Notes: a model not told the origin generated them from the letters alone. 64,000 bases of DNA from Magnolia sinica (GCF_029962835.1 NC_080584.1:80008862-80072861); one strand, 5' to 3'; positions 12,612-32,640 are shown, numbered from the stretch's first letter. Made by a program: numbers and translations.

Positions 12612-12830
12612 CTTGGCCATCAATGGGTTGGATGGAAAGGAAACATTATGGTGGGCATTAGTGCGGGCCCCAGGAAGTTTTTAATGGTGGGCATTCAATT
12701 ACCACTATTTTTGGTGGTGTGGTCCACTTGAGATTTGGATTTGTTTTAAGACCACGTTCTAACATGGGCTAGAAAAATGGATGGATGACATGGATAAACA
12801 ATATGTCATTAAACTGTTCGCCCATACTAA

Positions 12831-13461
12831 GGGGTCGTTTGGCACCATAGATTTGGGGGGATTTGAGGAGATTTTAAATCTCCCGGTTGTTTGGCACCAT
12901 AAAATAACTGGGGTTTCAGATCCAGGTGGTTTCAAATCCCCTCAAAAAGGGAGTTTGAAATCCATGGTGAGAGCTTGGATTACATCTAAAATCCTTTCAA
13001 GAGTTGCATATGTAAGATGTATGTCACCAAACTATTGTTCTATTAGGCATATGGCCCACTAATGATATCCTGAAATAATTAGATTATCAATTGCATCACT
13101 ATAATTACTTTAATATGATGATCAAAACCATCCAAACATTGTCCATCTAAATCAACAGTTAACAATAGTTGGTTAGTCACTCGGACATGATCTTGTGCTT
13201 ATGGCTCATCCGAGACTTGGAATTTCATCATTTTCAAGCAAAGCATATATTTCAGTGGGCTCATTACAACCATGGTGTCAAACATTACACAAGTCACATA
13301 TTAGATATATTATAGTTGTTTTAGTAATTAAATTCAAACCCTGGTAAATATGTCATGCATGGCTACTTTTGGATTATAGTTGATTCCCAATCCAGGGTGC
13401 CAAACACAATTGGAGGATTTCAAATACAGGGCGTTCAAAATCCAAGCTCCCAAACAGGCTC
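12831..13461. mobile_element. Tourist-like (PIF/Harbinger) MITE
   Basis: The left end GGGGTCGTTTGGCACC and the right end CCAAACAGGCTC form imperfect inverted termini. The unit is flanked by TAA on both sides (12828-12830, 13462-13464). The 3-bp TAA duplication and G-rich ...TTTGG terminus are typical of Tourist MITEs. The interior is AT-rich with repeated ATTTCAAATCC-like words in both orientations. No transposase is present; the open frame at 12781-13062 crosses the left end and is spurious. Confidence 0.75.
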
Positions 13462-13499
13462 TAAGGTGTTACTCGGGTAACACCTAATCTGCTCTCTTA

Positions 13500-14060
13500 A
13501 CTAGAGATAGAGGGTCTAATCAGGGGCTTTGTGGAGCCCACGGTGATGTATATGTTTTATCCACACCGTGATGTATATGTTTTATCCACACGTCCATCTC
13601 ATTTTGACAGATCGTTTTACGTACCCATGAGCTCTGAAAGGAGGTAGATCGGAGGTTCAAATGGACCACACCACAGGAAACAATGTGGATTAATGAAAGC
13701 TTATGGTTGAAAATTTTCTAGGTCCACTGATGTTTTGGATCAAGCTGATATTTATGTTTTCCCTCCATCCAGGTCTACGTGAGTTTGTGACCTTATGGAC
13801 ACGTTGATGGCAAATAAACATAACCACGGCCCCAGGAAGTTATAAAATGTAGGAGTTCAATTCCCAATGCTTCACGTGGTGTGGTTCAATAGAGTCTTGA
13901 TGTGCACCTTTTTAAGTTCATGCCCTCAAATGATCTTGCAAAAATAAAATAAAATGGATTGCGTGGATAAATCATATATATCACTGCGCGCCCACAAAGC
14001 CCCTGAATGGACTGTACATTTCTAGCTAAGGTCCTGATTGGGGTGGTACCCAATCTGCCC
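13500..14060. repeat. GGGCCCACC fold-back element
   Basis: The left arm has GGGGCTTTGTGGAGCCCAC followed by GTGATGTATATGTTTTATCC twice in tandem (about 13541-13590). The right arm ends GCGCCCACAAAGCCCC and continues GGTCCTGATTGGGGTGGTAC. The arms are inverted copies, including the copy-specific GGGGCTTTGTGG / CCACAAAGCCCC segment. Confidence 0.7.
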
Positions 14061-14670
14061 CTATGGTCCACTGTGATGTGTGCTTGACATTCAATCCATT
14101 CATAATGCACGCCCTTTCATCTTCTCCTCGCCACCCAAAAATCAGGCCATTCAACTTAGGTGGGCAAGACCGTGTAAAACCATTTATCCAGTGTGGCCCA
14201 CCTAAGTTTTGGAACGGCATAAATTTTTAGGAGTCCATTAATCCTCAGGAGTAGCACCGTGGGAATGGATTAGATGGCATATGCAAAAGACGGTAGATCC
14301 CCTCACAATCTGGAAGGTTTTTGATGGTAGGGTCCCCATCCCAGCTCCATGTGTTGTGGCCCACCAGAGTTATTTAGATCCATCTGAATTTGAAGCACCA
14401 AGGAGAACATGCAGTGAAGCATGCGATGATCGGATGTCATGTACACATCACGATGGCCCCACTCATTGCATTATAGGTTAATTGACAAAGCATTCTAATG
14501 GATAAGTGGCATCAAAATGGACAACCCAAGTCTTTGTTATTTTTAAATAAAGAAGTAGCCCATTTATATGCCACTAAACTCAAGGGTGAGGATCGTGTGA
14601 TCAATACACATTTGCATTGTGGCCCAGTGAGCGTAGATTGTGTGGGGTACTACTTGGGGTGTTCATTCAG
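14035..14670. repeat. GGGCCCACC fold-back element, diverged core
   Basis: Inverted ends GGGGTGGTACCCAATCTGCC (14040) and TGTGGGGTACTACTTGGGG (14640) enclose a core with TGGCCCACCTAAGTTTTGG and a right-arm ATCAATACACATTTGC. It abuts the preceding and following units, so the outer ends are partly shared. Confidence 0.55.
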
Positions 14671-15024
14671 GGAGCAGATCTCTATGCCCAGAGCTGTGTG
14701 GGGCCACAGAAATGTCCATGAAAAATCCTCTCTGGCCATCTGTTTTTAAAGACCATAATAGGATTCTAAAACTAAGGTAGATCCAAAACTCATGCGGGCC
14801 ATACCATATGAAACAGTGGGGATCAAACACCTGGCCACAAAAGACTTTTTGTATCAGGATAGTAGTGGTAATAATTCTATGAACGGTTTGGATGACTATA
14901 CACATCATGGTCAGCGCCAGGGGTTTCCATGGTGGACGTTGTTGTTTTCACTTTTTTGTTAGGATGGCCCACTTGAGATTTGTATCTTCCTGATTTTTAG
15001 AATCATATCCTACTGTGGTCTTTT

Positions 15025-16068
15025 TGTTAGCGCAAATTGCAAATTTTACACTTTCTGTAAAAATAATTAAAGAAACTGAAAATATAAAGACAGCCTGAAG
15101 TATATGTGATCATGCTATCCTTAAAACATTATTCGCCACTTTTCAAAATTATTGAGAATGCTGATAGGTTTCAGGCAAACAGCTTCTAGGATACAACGAG
15201 CCTAGGTGTGGTTCAATGTTCAACAAATACGAATAACCACAAATAGAATACTTTATACATAAATTTTCTGACATATAAATAAAAGAAAAAAAACCTCAAT
15301 TTTAGAAAGCAGATTAGAAAAATCTAGACCACAGCATTGCTCTGTTTCTTGAGGTCTTTTGGCTAATAGTTGAGGTCTTTTGGCTAAAAGTTCGTAAGAA
15401 CCTTGCTAACTGATTAGAGTATACAATTGCTTTTCTGGTTAGATTATAAGTGAGAATGGTTTGAGTGCTGGTGATTGTCTGTTGAATTATTCAGGCATTG
15501 TTTATATAAGCTAGCTAGGGTGGCTGACCATTTTGTTCTAGGGTCATAACTTAATATGATCGTTATTTGACTATTGATGAGAAACTAGCTATTATTGGCA
15601 GTTTCTGACCATGTGGGATTATTGTTGTTGCATGCTGGCCTTTAAGACTCACTAATTATATATTTTATAACCGTTATATGATCATTGTGTGATCATTTTA
15701 TGACCGTTGTGCATGCTGAATTAATGTTGCATGAGGAGTTACACTTCACTCCAATGGCTATTTTTCAGCCTTCATAAAAGCCACACCAATCTCATTCAGA
15801 TCACTTGTTCATTCCAACTATCTGATCCATATTCCCTATCGCAAGTGCAAAATACGCCACTAGCATCTCTATAACCACTCAAGAAAATAAGGTACTCCAC
15901 ACCTTACATATAAACATTATTTTTTCTTATCTCCTTTTGAATATGGGACTATTCCCAAAAATGTCAAAACGCAAGTATTTCAAACAAAAATAATAATAAT
16001 AATAATAATAATAACTTATATATTTATATATTTCATTTATTATATTTTTAATCAATATTTTTACAACA
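15025..16068 (+). mobile_element. Solo LTR, family S2
   Basis: 1044-bp unit TGTTAGCGCAAATTGC ... TTTTTACAACA, with a short inverted TGTT/AACA terminus. It is flanked by CTTTT (15020-15024) and CTTTC (16069-16073). It interrupts a fold-back element whose other arm predicts the uninterrupted sequence. It contains an ATA-type trinucleotide run near 15990 and no coding domain. Family not determined. Confidence 0.75.
15990..16014. repeat. (TAA)n microsatellite
   Basis: About eight TAA units inside the solo LTR. Confidence 0.9.
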
Positions 16069-16214
16069 CTTTCAACACAGATAGCCAGATTGGATTTGTC
16101 AAGGAAATCTCCATGGACCCACACTACTGTGGGAACAGATTTCTCACTGTGCCCCCGTGTCAAGGCAATAAATAGGCTCTCTTCCATTCACGTACCTCAC
16201 CTCATATGGGAATT

Positions 16215-16715
16215 AGCCGCTGTGGCTTTATTAGCTATTGAAGTGACGTCACTAAGTTGGACCCTTATCCACACCAACTATCCATTTGGTGAGATCATTT
16301 CAGGACATGAGCCTAAAAATGAGGAGATCCAAAGCTCAAGTGGACCCATTAGGAAAAAAAAAAACAAAGACGCTGATGCCGACCATTGATTAAACCTTAC
16401 TAGGGCACATCATGTTGTTTATTTAAGATTCAATTTATTCATAAGTTCACGCAGACACGGATACAGGGAAAACACAAATATCAGCTTGATCGATAACTTA
16501 TGTGACCATGAAGAAGTTTTTAATGATAGGCATTCAATCTCCACTTTTCTACGTTCACTTGAGCTTTGGATCTGCTTCATTCTTTGGCCCACGCCATAGA
16601 TGGAAGGTGTAGATACAATATATACATCAAACACATACACTATGGTGGGCCCACATAACTCGGTGACGTCACTTTATATAACTAATGAAGCCGTCAGTAG
16701 CTAATCCGCGTCCCG
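16215..16715. repeat. GGGCCCACC fold-back element just upstream of the PPR gene
   Basis: Outer arms AAGTGACGTCACTAAGTTGG (about 16240) and CTCGGTGACGTCACTTTAT (about 16656) are inverted copies. The right end continues CAGTAGCTAATCCGCGTCCC, the outer terminus common to the family. The element lies about 110 bp upstream of the PPR start codon, so it probably overlaps the PPR promoter or 5' leader. Both arms contain the palindrome TGACGTCA, identical to the consensus site of CRE/bZIP-type factors; any regulatory role is speculative. Confidence 0.7.
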
Positions 16716-16827
16716 TTACCTCATTCCATATATATGGTCAATCCCCTCTCTCTCACATGCAACCGTTGCGAAATGGGCCCTGGTTCTTGATGAGGCGCAC
16801 GTAAAACTAAAATCAGAGGATTACAAG

Positions 16828-18405
16828 ATGCACTGCTTGTTAAGGCCCACCTACCCGATCAAACCCAAATCAATCCCATATTTCCCGGCTAAATCCATAC
16901 ACATTCCACGCCTAAACCCCACTTCTCTCTCTTCTTATCTGCAAGATCACATCAATTCAAATTCCCCTTCAAACGGGCAAAAGATCCACTCTCACATCCT
17001 AAAAATCGGATTCAAACCCAACACCAACATCTCCATCAAACTCCTTATTCTACATCTTAAATCAGGTTGCCTATCCTATGCACGCCGCGTGTTCGATGAG
17101 ATGCCCAAACCAACCACATCTGCTTATAACTATATGTTAGCTGGCTACTCCAAGCACGGCCAAGAGCAAGAATCCCTTGATCTAATCCGAAAAATGGCTG
17201 CTTCGACAGAAAAACCAGATGGGTTCTCGTTTTCGATGATGCTAAAGCTCTCTGCGTCGTTACTCTTGCTGGATCTTGGGAAATCAGTTCATACCCAAAT
17301 AACGAAACTGGATTTCGAGTCGGATGATGTTCTCTTCACTGCTCTTGTCGATTCTTATGCGAAGAATGGGAAGATTGATTATGCAAGAAGGGTGTATGAT
17401 AAAATGTCTGAGAGAAACGTGATCTGTTCTACTGCAATGATTTCCGGATACATGAAACATGGATCTGTTACAATTGCTGAAGAGATTTTTGAGAAAACGA
17501 TCGAGAAAGATACAGTGGTCTTTAATGCAATGATAGAAGGTTATAGCAAAACGATCGAAACTGCCAATAGAGCTCTAGAAGTCTATATAGATATGCAGCG
17601 GTTAGATTTTCGGCCAACAATCTCAACCTTCTCAAGCATCATTGGTGCTTGCTCTATCTTGTCAGCATTTGAAATCGGTCAACAAGTTCACAGTCAACTC
17701 ATGAAGACTGATAGTTTCAGCGATGTGAAGCTGGGAAGTGCGCTTGTAGACATGTATTCAAAATGTGGGAGAATTGTGGATGCGCGGAGGATCTTCAACC
17801 ACATGCCAGAAAGGAATGTTGTCTCGTGGACTTCCATGATTGACGGGTACGGCAAGAATGGGAGTCCAAGTGACGCACTCCAACTCTTTGACAAGATGCG
17901 TAGGGAGAACAAAACCAAACCCAATTATGTTACTTTCCTTAGCGCTCTATCGGCTTGCGGACACTCTGGATTGATATCGACCGGATGGGAGATTTTCAAT
18001 AGCATGGAGAGGGACTACTCACTCAAACCGAGGATGGAGCACTATGCTTGCATGGTTGATCTTCTGGGACGTGCGGGGAGCTTGCATCAAGCACTGGATT
18101 TCATTACGAAAATGCCAGAGAGGCCGGACTCTGACGTATGGGGGGCATTGCTCAGCGCTTGTAGGTTGCATGGGGATGTGGAGATGGCAGGATTGGCAGC
18201 GAATGAGCTTTTTAAGCTGAGTAGAGATGGGAGGCCAGGGGCTTATGTTGCTCTGTCTAATACATTTGCAGCTGCTGGGAGATGGGAAGGTGTTAGTCAA
18301 GTGAGGGGATTAATGAAGGAGAGGGGAGTTTCTAAAGATGCTGGGTGCAGCTGGGTTGGGACTGATAGTGGTTTGTGTGGTTTTCATGTTGGCAAAGGAA
18401 TGTGA
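16828..18405 (+). CDS. Pentatricopeptide repeat (PLS/E-type) protein, At1g28690-like
   Basis: Intronless gene for a 525-aa PPR protein. PPR proteins bind organellar RNA one base per repeat and act in editing, splicing or stabilisation. About ten PPR-like units run from residue ~45 (GQKIHSHILKIGFKPN) to ~500, with typical signatures ALVDMYSKCGRIVDARRIF, NVVSWTSMIDGYGKNG, YVTFLSALSACGHSGL and MEHYACMVDLLGRAGSLHQA. After the last repeats comes an E-like tail (DSDVWGALLSACRLHGDVEM, then PGAYVALSNTFAAAGRWEGV). No DYW deaminase domain follows, so it is probably not an editing enzyme by itself. From memory the order and wording fit Arabidopsis At1g28690, annotated as mitochondrial. The N-terminus is basic and proline/serine-rich, compatible with a targeting peptide. 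The start is the first ATG of the frame. No neighbouring gene is linked functionally. Confidence 0.93.
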   Translation: MHCLLRPTYPIKPKSIPYFPAKSIHIPRLNPTSLSSYLQDHINSNSPSNGQKIHSHILKIGFKPNTNISIKLLILHLKSGCLSYARRVFDEMPKPTTSAYNYMLAGYSKHGQEQESLDLIRKMAASTEKPDGFSFSMMLKLSASLLLLDLGKSVHTQITKLDFESDDVLFTALVDSYAKNGKIDYARRVYDKMSERNVICSTAMISGYMKHGSVTIAEEIFEKTIEKDTVVFNAMIEGYSKTIETANRALEVYIDMQRLDFRPTISTFSSIIGACSILSAFEIGQQVHSQLMKTDSFSDVKLGSALVDMYSKCGRIVDARRIFNHMPERNVVSWTSMIDGYGKNGSPSDALQLFDKMRRENKTKPNYVTFLSALSACGHSGLISTGWEIFNSMERDYSLKPRMEHYACMVDLLGRAGSLHQALDFITKMPERPDSDVWGALLSACRLHGDVEMAGLAANELFKLSRDGRPGAYVALSNTFAAAGRWEGVSQVRGLMKERGVSKDAGCSWVGTDSGLCGFHVGKGM

Positions 18406-18414
18406 AAACGATTT

Positions 18415-18625
18415 GGTGTACGCTTGGTTTTTTGACTCGGTGACTTGGACTGATTCGTTCAGTCTTGACTCGAATCATGACTTGGATGAGTCAGGGGATT
18501 AGTTGGACAAGTTGGGCTGAGTCATCCTCTATTCTTGATACTGACTCACTCATGGCGCTGAACCGAATCGGCCTTGACCGAGTCTGAGTCGACTTGGCAT
18601 GAGTTGCATCCAACTTGGCTGAGTG
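18415..18625. repeat. GACTCGGT-rich repeat directly after the PPR stop
   Basis: Dense in GACTTGG, GAGTCAG, TGACTCG and CCAAGTT words in both orientations, the style of non-autonomous hAT elements seen elsewhere in the window. Termini are not resolved. It begins about 10 bp after the stop codon, so it probably forms part of the PPR 3' UTR. Confidence 0.4.
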
Positions 18626-21055
18626 GTCAATCCATGTACAAGAAGAGTGAGATGTGAGTCAGTCCTATTGCTTGTATGCATCGTAAATATTTCTTTTCTG
18701 ATTTATAACAAAAATTTGTTAAAAGAGAGTCCACAGGGCTAAAGAGAACGAAGATCGATCAAGGCAATAATAAGAGTCTCCTGTCAAAGAGAAGATCTAT
18801 AGAGTCCATGGGCAAGAGAATCAGTGTTACAATTAGCCTCTCCAGGAATATGATGGAAGTTATTGCTCAGAGGGTGAGCACACATCCTTAGACTGTTATA
18901 GCTAAAAGCTAAAAGCTAATATGCAAAGGGCGAGCACAAGTTTTTGTACGTATTGTGAATTTTTGTTTGAATGTGTATCTGATCTTGAAAGTAAGTTATG
19001 GGTTTACTTGGGTAGCGTTTGGCTGTCCCAAAATGGGGGTTGGCTGAACTTCCTAAGGCTGCATTTGGGTGCACTGGTGAATTTAATTGCAAAGAATTGG
19101 TTTGATTGACAGGGAACGACCAGAATCAATGATATTTTCCGGTAAGTAGCCCTCCAATTGAAGTTATGATCCTTTCATTGCCTCCTTGATTGTATTGTGT
19201 TGCGATTTGAAGCCCAAACCTCAACATAGGAAAATTCAGATTTTATTGTCTCCACTTTTTTAGACTAATAATTGCAATTCAATTTGATAGTGCATCCAAA
19301 TGCACCTCAAGAGCCATTAGAGGAAGTTGCTGTTTGGTGTGGCAGGGGAAACACAACCTGCATCAAGTGGGCTAGTATTCTCCAGCTTTTTTCCTGCCTC
19401 AAAGCTTGGTTGTGATAGCAGGAAGGTATTGATCTTTTCTCACTCACAATGTGACACTCCTGCATCCTGCTCTGGCTGAGAACCATGAATGTCCAAATGC
19501 ATGTCTGGTTGCCAAAAAACGTATGAATGAATATTCGAGTTTGTGTATATCTTTATAAACTATGCTGCTAATCCCATGTCGAAACACTCTAGCCACCAGT
19601 TTGGGTTTGGGCTCATGTTTTTGGTCCCCGAGGCTATGCCGTAGTTACCAATGTTTTAAAACCCTGATCAGAGTTCAACCTGTTTCTGTGGGAACTTCGG
19701 TCGGGCCAAACAGTAATCCCTTTCTATCCTGGAAATCTGCTGTAAAGTATTACTGGTAAACAAAGATTGAAAATCAGTTTCAGTGGCACCACTGAAAAAC
19801 CAGGTGGCTTTGCCTTGTATCAGGCTATTTTGGTTGCACTGGGTAGGGTGTCTAATTGCTAGATGGGTGTCATATGTTCGAGCTCAACCATGACATGCAA
19901 TGGGATAGTCACATCCATATTCACATCCTAGATATCCAGGAAACCCTATGTTTTCGGGTGTAATCTGGTCTGTGGATTTAATGTTTTATTCATTTGATCT
20001 CATTTTGTTAGGAACTGCAAACAATGAATAATACAAATCACATACCAAGTAATAATCTTTCATTTGTTTCAAAACCCTTTCCTTAATTGTTGGATTACAA
20101 ATCCAGACAAACCTTTACTGTTAGATTAGTTCTAGTTTGTGCTCATCATTCTATACGGATTCAATCTCGGTCTGACCAAGTTATTACGATATCGCAACCC
20201 TGCTCTTGGGGTTATCAACCTTTGGGTTCGATCACCAACTGGTCATGACCTTGAGTAACTACTAAGTAAGAACTTAAGGATTTGGTATCCAATAACAAAG
20301 TCGTGGATGAAGAGCTAAATTCATTTTGACTTGTTGCAGCTATGCGCTCGACAAAAGTGGATGAAAGTAAACTAAAGCTATGCTAATCGATTTGTACTTG
20401 TTATAGCATTGCGTTGGACAGAAGCAGAGAGGTTAAACTAGTCTAAGCTAAGATAGGTTTCCATATGAGACAAAAAGATTGGATAGGCAATGTTAAACTG
20501 AATAAGAGATTTGTGTTTTTAGATTGGCGAGGGCCTGTTGCTCTTCACTCTTTGGTACCTTTTAAGACTTTGATAGGTGGTCGTCTTATGTATGGCCTCC
20601 TTTGGCCTCCTTGGCTTACTAGATCAATTGATTGAAAGGTTACTGGTCTTGTCTTATTACGATTCTAATTCAGGATGAGGCCAACTATTAATTAAGCATG
20701 TTGCCATTTTTATTTTTATTTGTATTTCTATTTCGTGACAAGTCCTCTTCTTACCGCCTCACTGACATGCTTTCATATGCATATGGACAACCATATATGT
20801 CCATGTGTCAGTGTGCATCACCGCCTTAATGTTACGTTAGATTACATGTGCTCTTTAGAGGCTCTACATATACATGGCCTATATCCTTCAGCTATATGTC
20901 GTTGGAAGAATGACTGCAGCTAGGGTCAGCTAGGGTTTCGGTCATGTGTGCTTCTCTAGGTGCTACAGGACTCTTGGTGTAGCATATGCATGCATCTGAT
21001 GAAGATGTCCTTTGGGTCTTTATGATACCTCCCTGCCGTTTCATGAGTACATTTT
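18626..21055. other. Non-genic stretch between PPR gene and fold-back elements
   Basis: No coding domain recognised. It holds the small MITE at about 19057-19307. The rest is unique-looking AT-rich DNA; the first few hundred bases may be 3' UTR of the PPR gene. Confidence 0.4.
19057..19307. mobile_element. Small MITE, Tourist-like
   Basis: Imperfect inverted ends GGCTGCATTTGGGTGCAC and GTGCATCCAAATGCACC. The subterminal AATTGCAA / ATTGCAATT words are also inverted. The left flank is TAA and the right flank TCAA, so a 3-bp duplication is possible but not exact. About 250 bp, no coding capacity. Confidence 0.55.
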
Positions 21056-21059
21056 TCTA

Positions 21060-21510
21060 ATATCCTATATAAGGCTGCCAACATGGAGCAAAGTTCCGTT
21101 TATTAGGACTATCCCTCCATTTTGAAAAATCGTTTCAGGAAATGAGCCTAAAACTGAGGTAGATGGAATGCTCAAGCAGAGCACACCAAAGGAAACAGTG
21201 AGGATTGAATGCCGCACAGAAGTTTTGGATCAAGCTGATATTTATGTTTTCCTTTATCCAATATGGCAAATAAACATCATGGTGGGCCCTGGGAAGGTTC
21301 CAACGGTGGAGATCATTGTCACTATTGCTTACTGTTGTGTGGTCCATTTGAGCCTTTCATCTGCCTCCTTGTTGGGCTCACACCTTAAAATAGTCTTTCG
21401 AAATGGAAGGACGGCTTGGATAAAAACAATATATCACGTTGGGCTCCACAGAGCCCCTGACAGGACCGTCCGTATCGTGGTGTGGTGGGGGTAGTACCCA
21501 ATCCGCGCCC
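21060..21510. repeat. GGGCCCACC fold-back element (left end eroded)
   Basis: The core words TTCAGGAAATGAGCC, TTTGGATCAAGCTGATATTT and AAATAAACATCATGGTGGGC are followed by the right arm ATATCACGTTGGGCTCCACA and the terminus GTAGTACCCAATCCGCGCC (about 21493-21511). The left arm is mostly missing. Confidence 0.65.
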
Positions 21511-21529
21511 CATTTTCAGACTCATTTCC

Positions 21530-22110
21530 TGCTTGAGGAAGCAAAGCTGATGGACGGAGTGGATGTCAGGCACGCACCCCAGTGCGGGATAGGTGCGACA
21601 GACCAGCCATGTGTATGCCCTGACCATAGGCCCACCTTGATGTATGTTTTGTATATCCACACCTTCCATCGGTTTCGTCAGCTCATTTTAAGCATGGTCT
21701 CAAAAAATGAAACAGATACAAATCTCAAGTGGACCACACAGTAGGGATTGAATTCTCACCATTAAAAACTTATGGGGGCCACAATTTTTGGATCAAGCAG
21801 CTGCTACCTGCCTTTTCTCTCCATCAAGGTCAGTGTTACCTCATCAACGGGTTGGATGGAAAATAAACATTACGGTGAGCCCTAAGAAAATTTTAATGGT
21901 GGGCGTTCAGTGACCACTGTTTCCAGTGGTATGGTCCACCGGAGATTTTTATCTGCTTCATTTTTTGAACCATTTCCTAAAGTGATCTGCCAAAACGGAT
22001 GAACGGCCTGGATATACAACACATACATCGAGGTGGGCCTCACGGTCAGGGGCACACCGACCTAGCAGGATCCGGGGTCACATAATCCGCGTTGGTATAC
22101 ACTTGTTTCC
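21530..22110. repeat. GGGCCCACC fold-back element
   Basis: The left arm CCCTGACCATAGGCCCACC, then TTGATGTATGTTTTG, matches the inverse of the right arm ACACATACATCGAGG, GGGCCTCACGGTCAGGG. The full set of internal family words is present, and the right end reads CACATAATCCGCG. The open frames at 21385-21744 on both strands follow from the arms. Confidence 0.75.
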
Positions 22111-22479
22111 AATACTGACAGGTGGGCCCAATGGTTCGATATTCCAGACCATTCATCCGAATTGATGGATCATCGTCCAAAAACCTCCTAGATCTGGAGA
22201 TTCCAGTCACCAACTTCATGGTCTTCTTCATTTGAATATGAACCGTTGCGATATTTCTACTCTCAACCGTCCATTTGTAACCGAAATGTCAAAAGCTCTG
22301 ATTATCCTACCATTGGCATAATCCATCCATGGAAAACATAACATATGAATGGTCGAGATTCCTCAATCATGGGACTCATTTCTCATAACTAAAAACACGT
22401 GTTCACCCTGCAAAGGTGAGGGATACACGTAGCATTTCACCAGAAAAAAGAGTCATAATCTCGGGCGGCGCGGCTTCAG

Positions 22480-22965
22480 TGGATCCCCGGATCCCTGAGT
22501 GTGGAGCCCACGATGATATATATTACTTAAATCTACTCCGTACATCACGTTTAGAAGTTCATTTTATATCATCCAGAAAAAAATGAAGAAGATCTAAATC
22601 TCAGGTAGACCATACCATAGGAATCAGTGGTGATTGAGTGCCTAACCATTAACAATTCCAAAGGGCCCATCTCAAGGTTTTCATAATTTTTATTTTCCAT
22701 CCAACATGTTAATAATGTCAAGAAGATCTATATGAATTTAAAATACAAATATCGGCCCACAAAAGATTTTAATAGTCATTAATCACTATTTATAGTGGTG
22801 TGGTCTACTTTATATTTATATCTTATTAAATTTTGGTATTAAGTCCTAAAGTAAGATGTAAAAACAGATGGACAGCGTGGATTTGAAATAATTACATTAA
22901 TGTAGGCCCCGTACTGTTAAGGTAACTCCCACTAAGATGTAACCCGGGTAAAAGCTAATCCACTC
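22480..22965. repeat. GGGCCCACC fold-back element upstream of petC
   Basis: The left arm begins near GTGGAGCCCACGATGATAT (22501) and the inverse lies near TACATTAATGTAGGCCCC (22889). Internal words (AAATCTCAGGTAGACCATACC, CAGTGGTGATTGA) are typical but diverged. It ends about 190 bp before the petC start codon, so it lies within the likely promoter region. Confidence 0.65.
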
Positions 22966-23151
22966 CCAGAATCCCCAACATGTGGCTGTACGTATCCAAT
23001 CATTCTCCATCAAACACTACTACCCTTATCTCCTCCACCCAAGTACCATATCTCATCTTCTCCTCTTCTTTCTTCATTTCTCTTCATCAAAAAGACTGAA
23101 AAACAGAGCCCGTCTTTTGAAAATTCGACCCCATTTCTCTGCTTCACGAGC

Positions 23152-31726
<8,575 letters not shown>

Positions 31727-32344
31727 ACTCCCCTCGAAACCATTCTCCACATTCAAGTTGAGTGTGTCTTTCGCTTCTCAGTATGATGTGACCTTGAAAG
31801 ACCAAACTCTTCTTTTTTCTCCCAATGCATATAGCTTTGTATCAAAGAGTAATCTGGACATTGGATTTATAAGTTGTAATGATAACCCAAATTGGAGTTG
31901 GCATTGCATTTAGCTTTTGTCCTAATAATTTCATGGGTATTTTCGATGTGTATTCAAATCGGACCGTCAACTGCATCAGTCTATTACTTTCGACTTGTTC
32001 ACTCTCAAATGCCATTTTTGCTTGAAATTAGATGTTCATCTCCATGCCTAATATAACTACTAATGATATGAATAAAGATGAGGACAACCATGTGACTCCT
32101 TTTATTGGACCAAGTTGTATTACTGGTACCGATGTGACTCGTCTGATTCCATGCAAGTTGCCTACTCAGAAACACCACCGGTGAGTGAATTATTTGTCAC
32201 TCCCCACTTATAGAGCTTACAGGCATCCAAACGACCACTTGTGTTTCTTGGTGGTTGGACAGGTGAAGACCATTAGTTGAAGCAAGTGTAAAATGGTTCA
32301 AACTGAATTGAACCAAGCTGAATGATGCAGGGACATGTGATGAC
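31727..32344 (+). other. petC 3' UTR and flank
   Basis: Follows the TGA stop. No canonical AATAAA was found within the first 200 bp; AATAATTTC near 31923 is a weak candidate polyadenylation signal. The remainder shows no feature. Confidence 0.45.
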
Positions 32345-32640
32345 ACAGATTTTAGACATTTCAGACGTTTGGTAACAAACGGGTTGTTTCAAATTCGATA
32401 CTTAATTTTCAGACTTCAACAATAGTTATCAAACAAGTTTTTCTACTTCAGATTTATGCCCTGTTTGTTATATCTGAAATCTGAAGCCTAAATTTGAAAT
32501 CTGAAGCCTGAATCTGAAATCCATAGTCAAAAAACTTGTTTGATAATTATGGCTGAAGTCTGAAAATTGAGTACTGAATTTGAAACAACCTGGTTGTTAA
32601 CAAACATCTGAAATGTCTGAAATATGTTAATTTGACACAT
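32345..32640. mobile_element. Fold-back MITE (AACAAAC / CTGAAATC type)
   Basis: The left arm CATTTCAGACGTTTGGTAAC continues through TTTTCAGACTTCAACAATAG and ATCAAACAAGTTTTT. It is the inverse of the right arm AAAACTTGTTTGATAATTAT, GTCTGAAAATTGAGTACTG and ACAAACATCTGAAATGTC. The middle is a set of short TCTGAAATCTGAAGCC repeats. The family is related in wording to the repeat at 38860-44010. Confidence 0.75.

Larger units (their letters stand above)
11595..13500. repeat. GGGCCCACC fold-back element hosting two insertions
   Basis: The left arm (GTGAGGCCCACTTTGATAA and following) begins near 11610. The right arm (ATGGATGACATGGATAAAC) is near 12780-12827, and outer end sequence continues after 13464 (GGTGTTACTCGGGTAACACC). 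A segment including CTATCAT.TAGG.TGGTTGG is present twice (about 11783-11830 and 11862-11900), a local duplication. The element is split by the solo LTR at 11901-12611 and the Tourist-like MITE at 12831-13461, so it is older than both. Confidence 0.65.
14650..16190. repeat. GGGCCCACC fold-back element split by a solo LTR
   Basis: The left arm reads ATGTCCATGAAAAATCC, then CTCTGGCCATCTG and AAAGACCATAATAGGATTC. The matching right arm is cut in two: ATCCTACTGTGGTCTTTT ends at about 15024 and AACACAGATAGCCAGATTG resumes at 16074. Removing the intervening LTR restores a continuous inverted arm. Confidence 0.7.

Noticed and set aside
12781-13062. 93-aa open frame as a gene
   Set aside because: It starts in a fold-back arm and runs through the left end of the Tourist-like MITE.
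16828-18405. PPR gene as a retrocopy because it lacks introns
   Set aside because: Plant PPR genes of this class are usually intronless, and the frame is intact.
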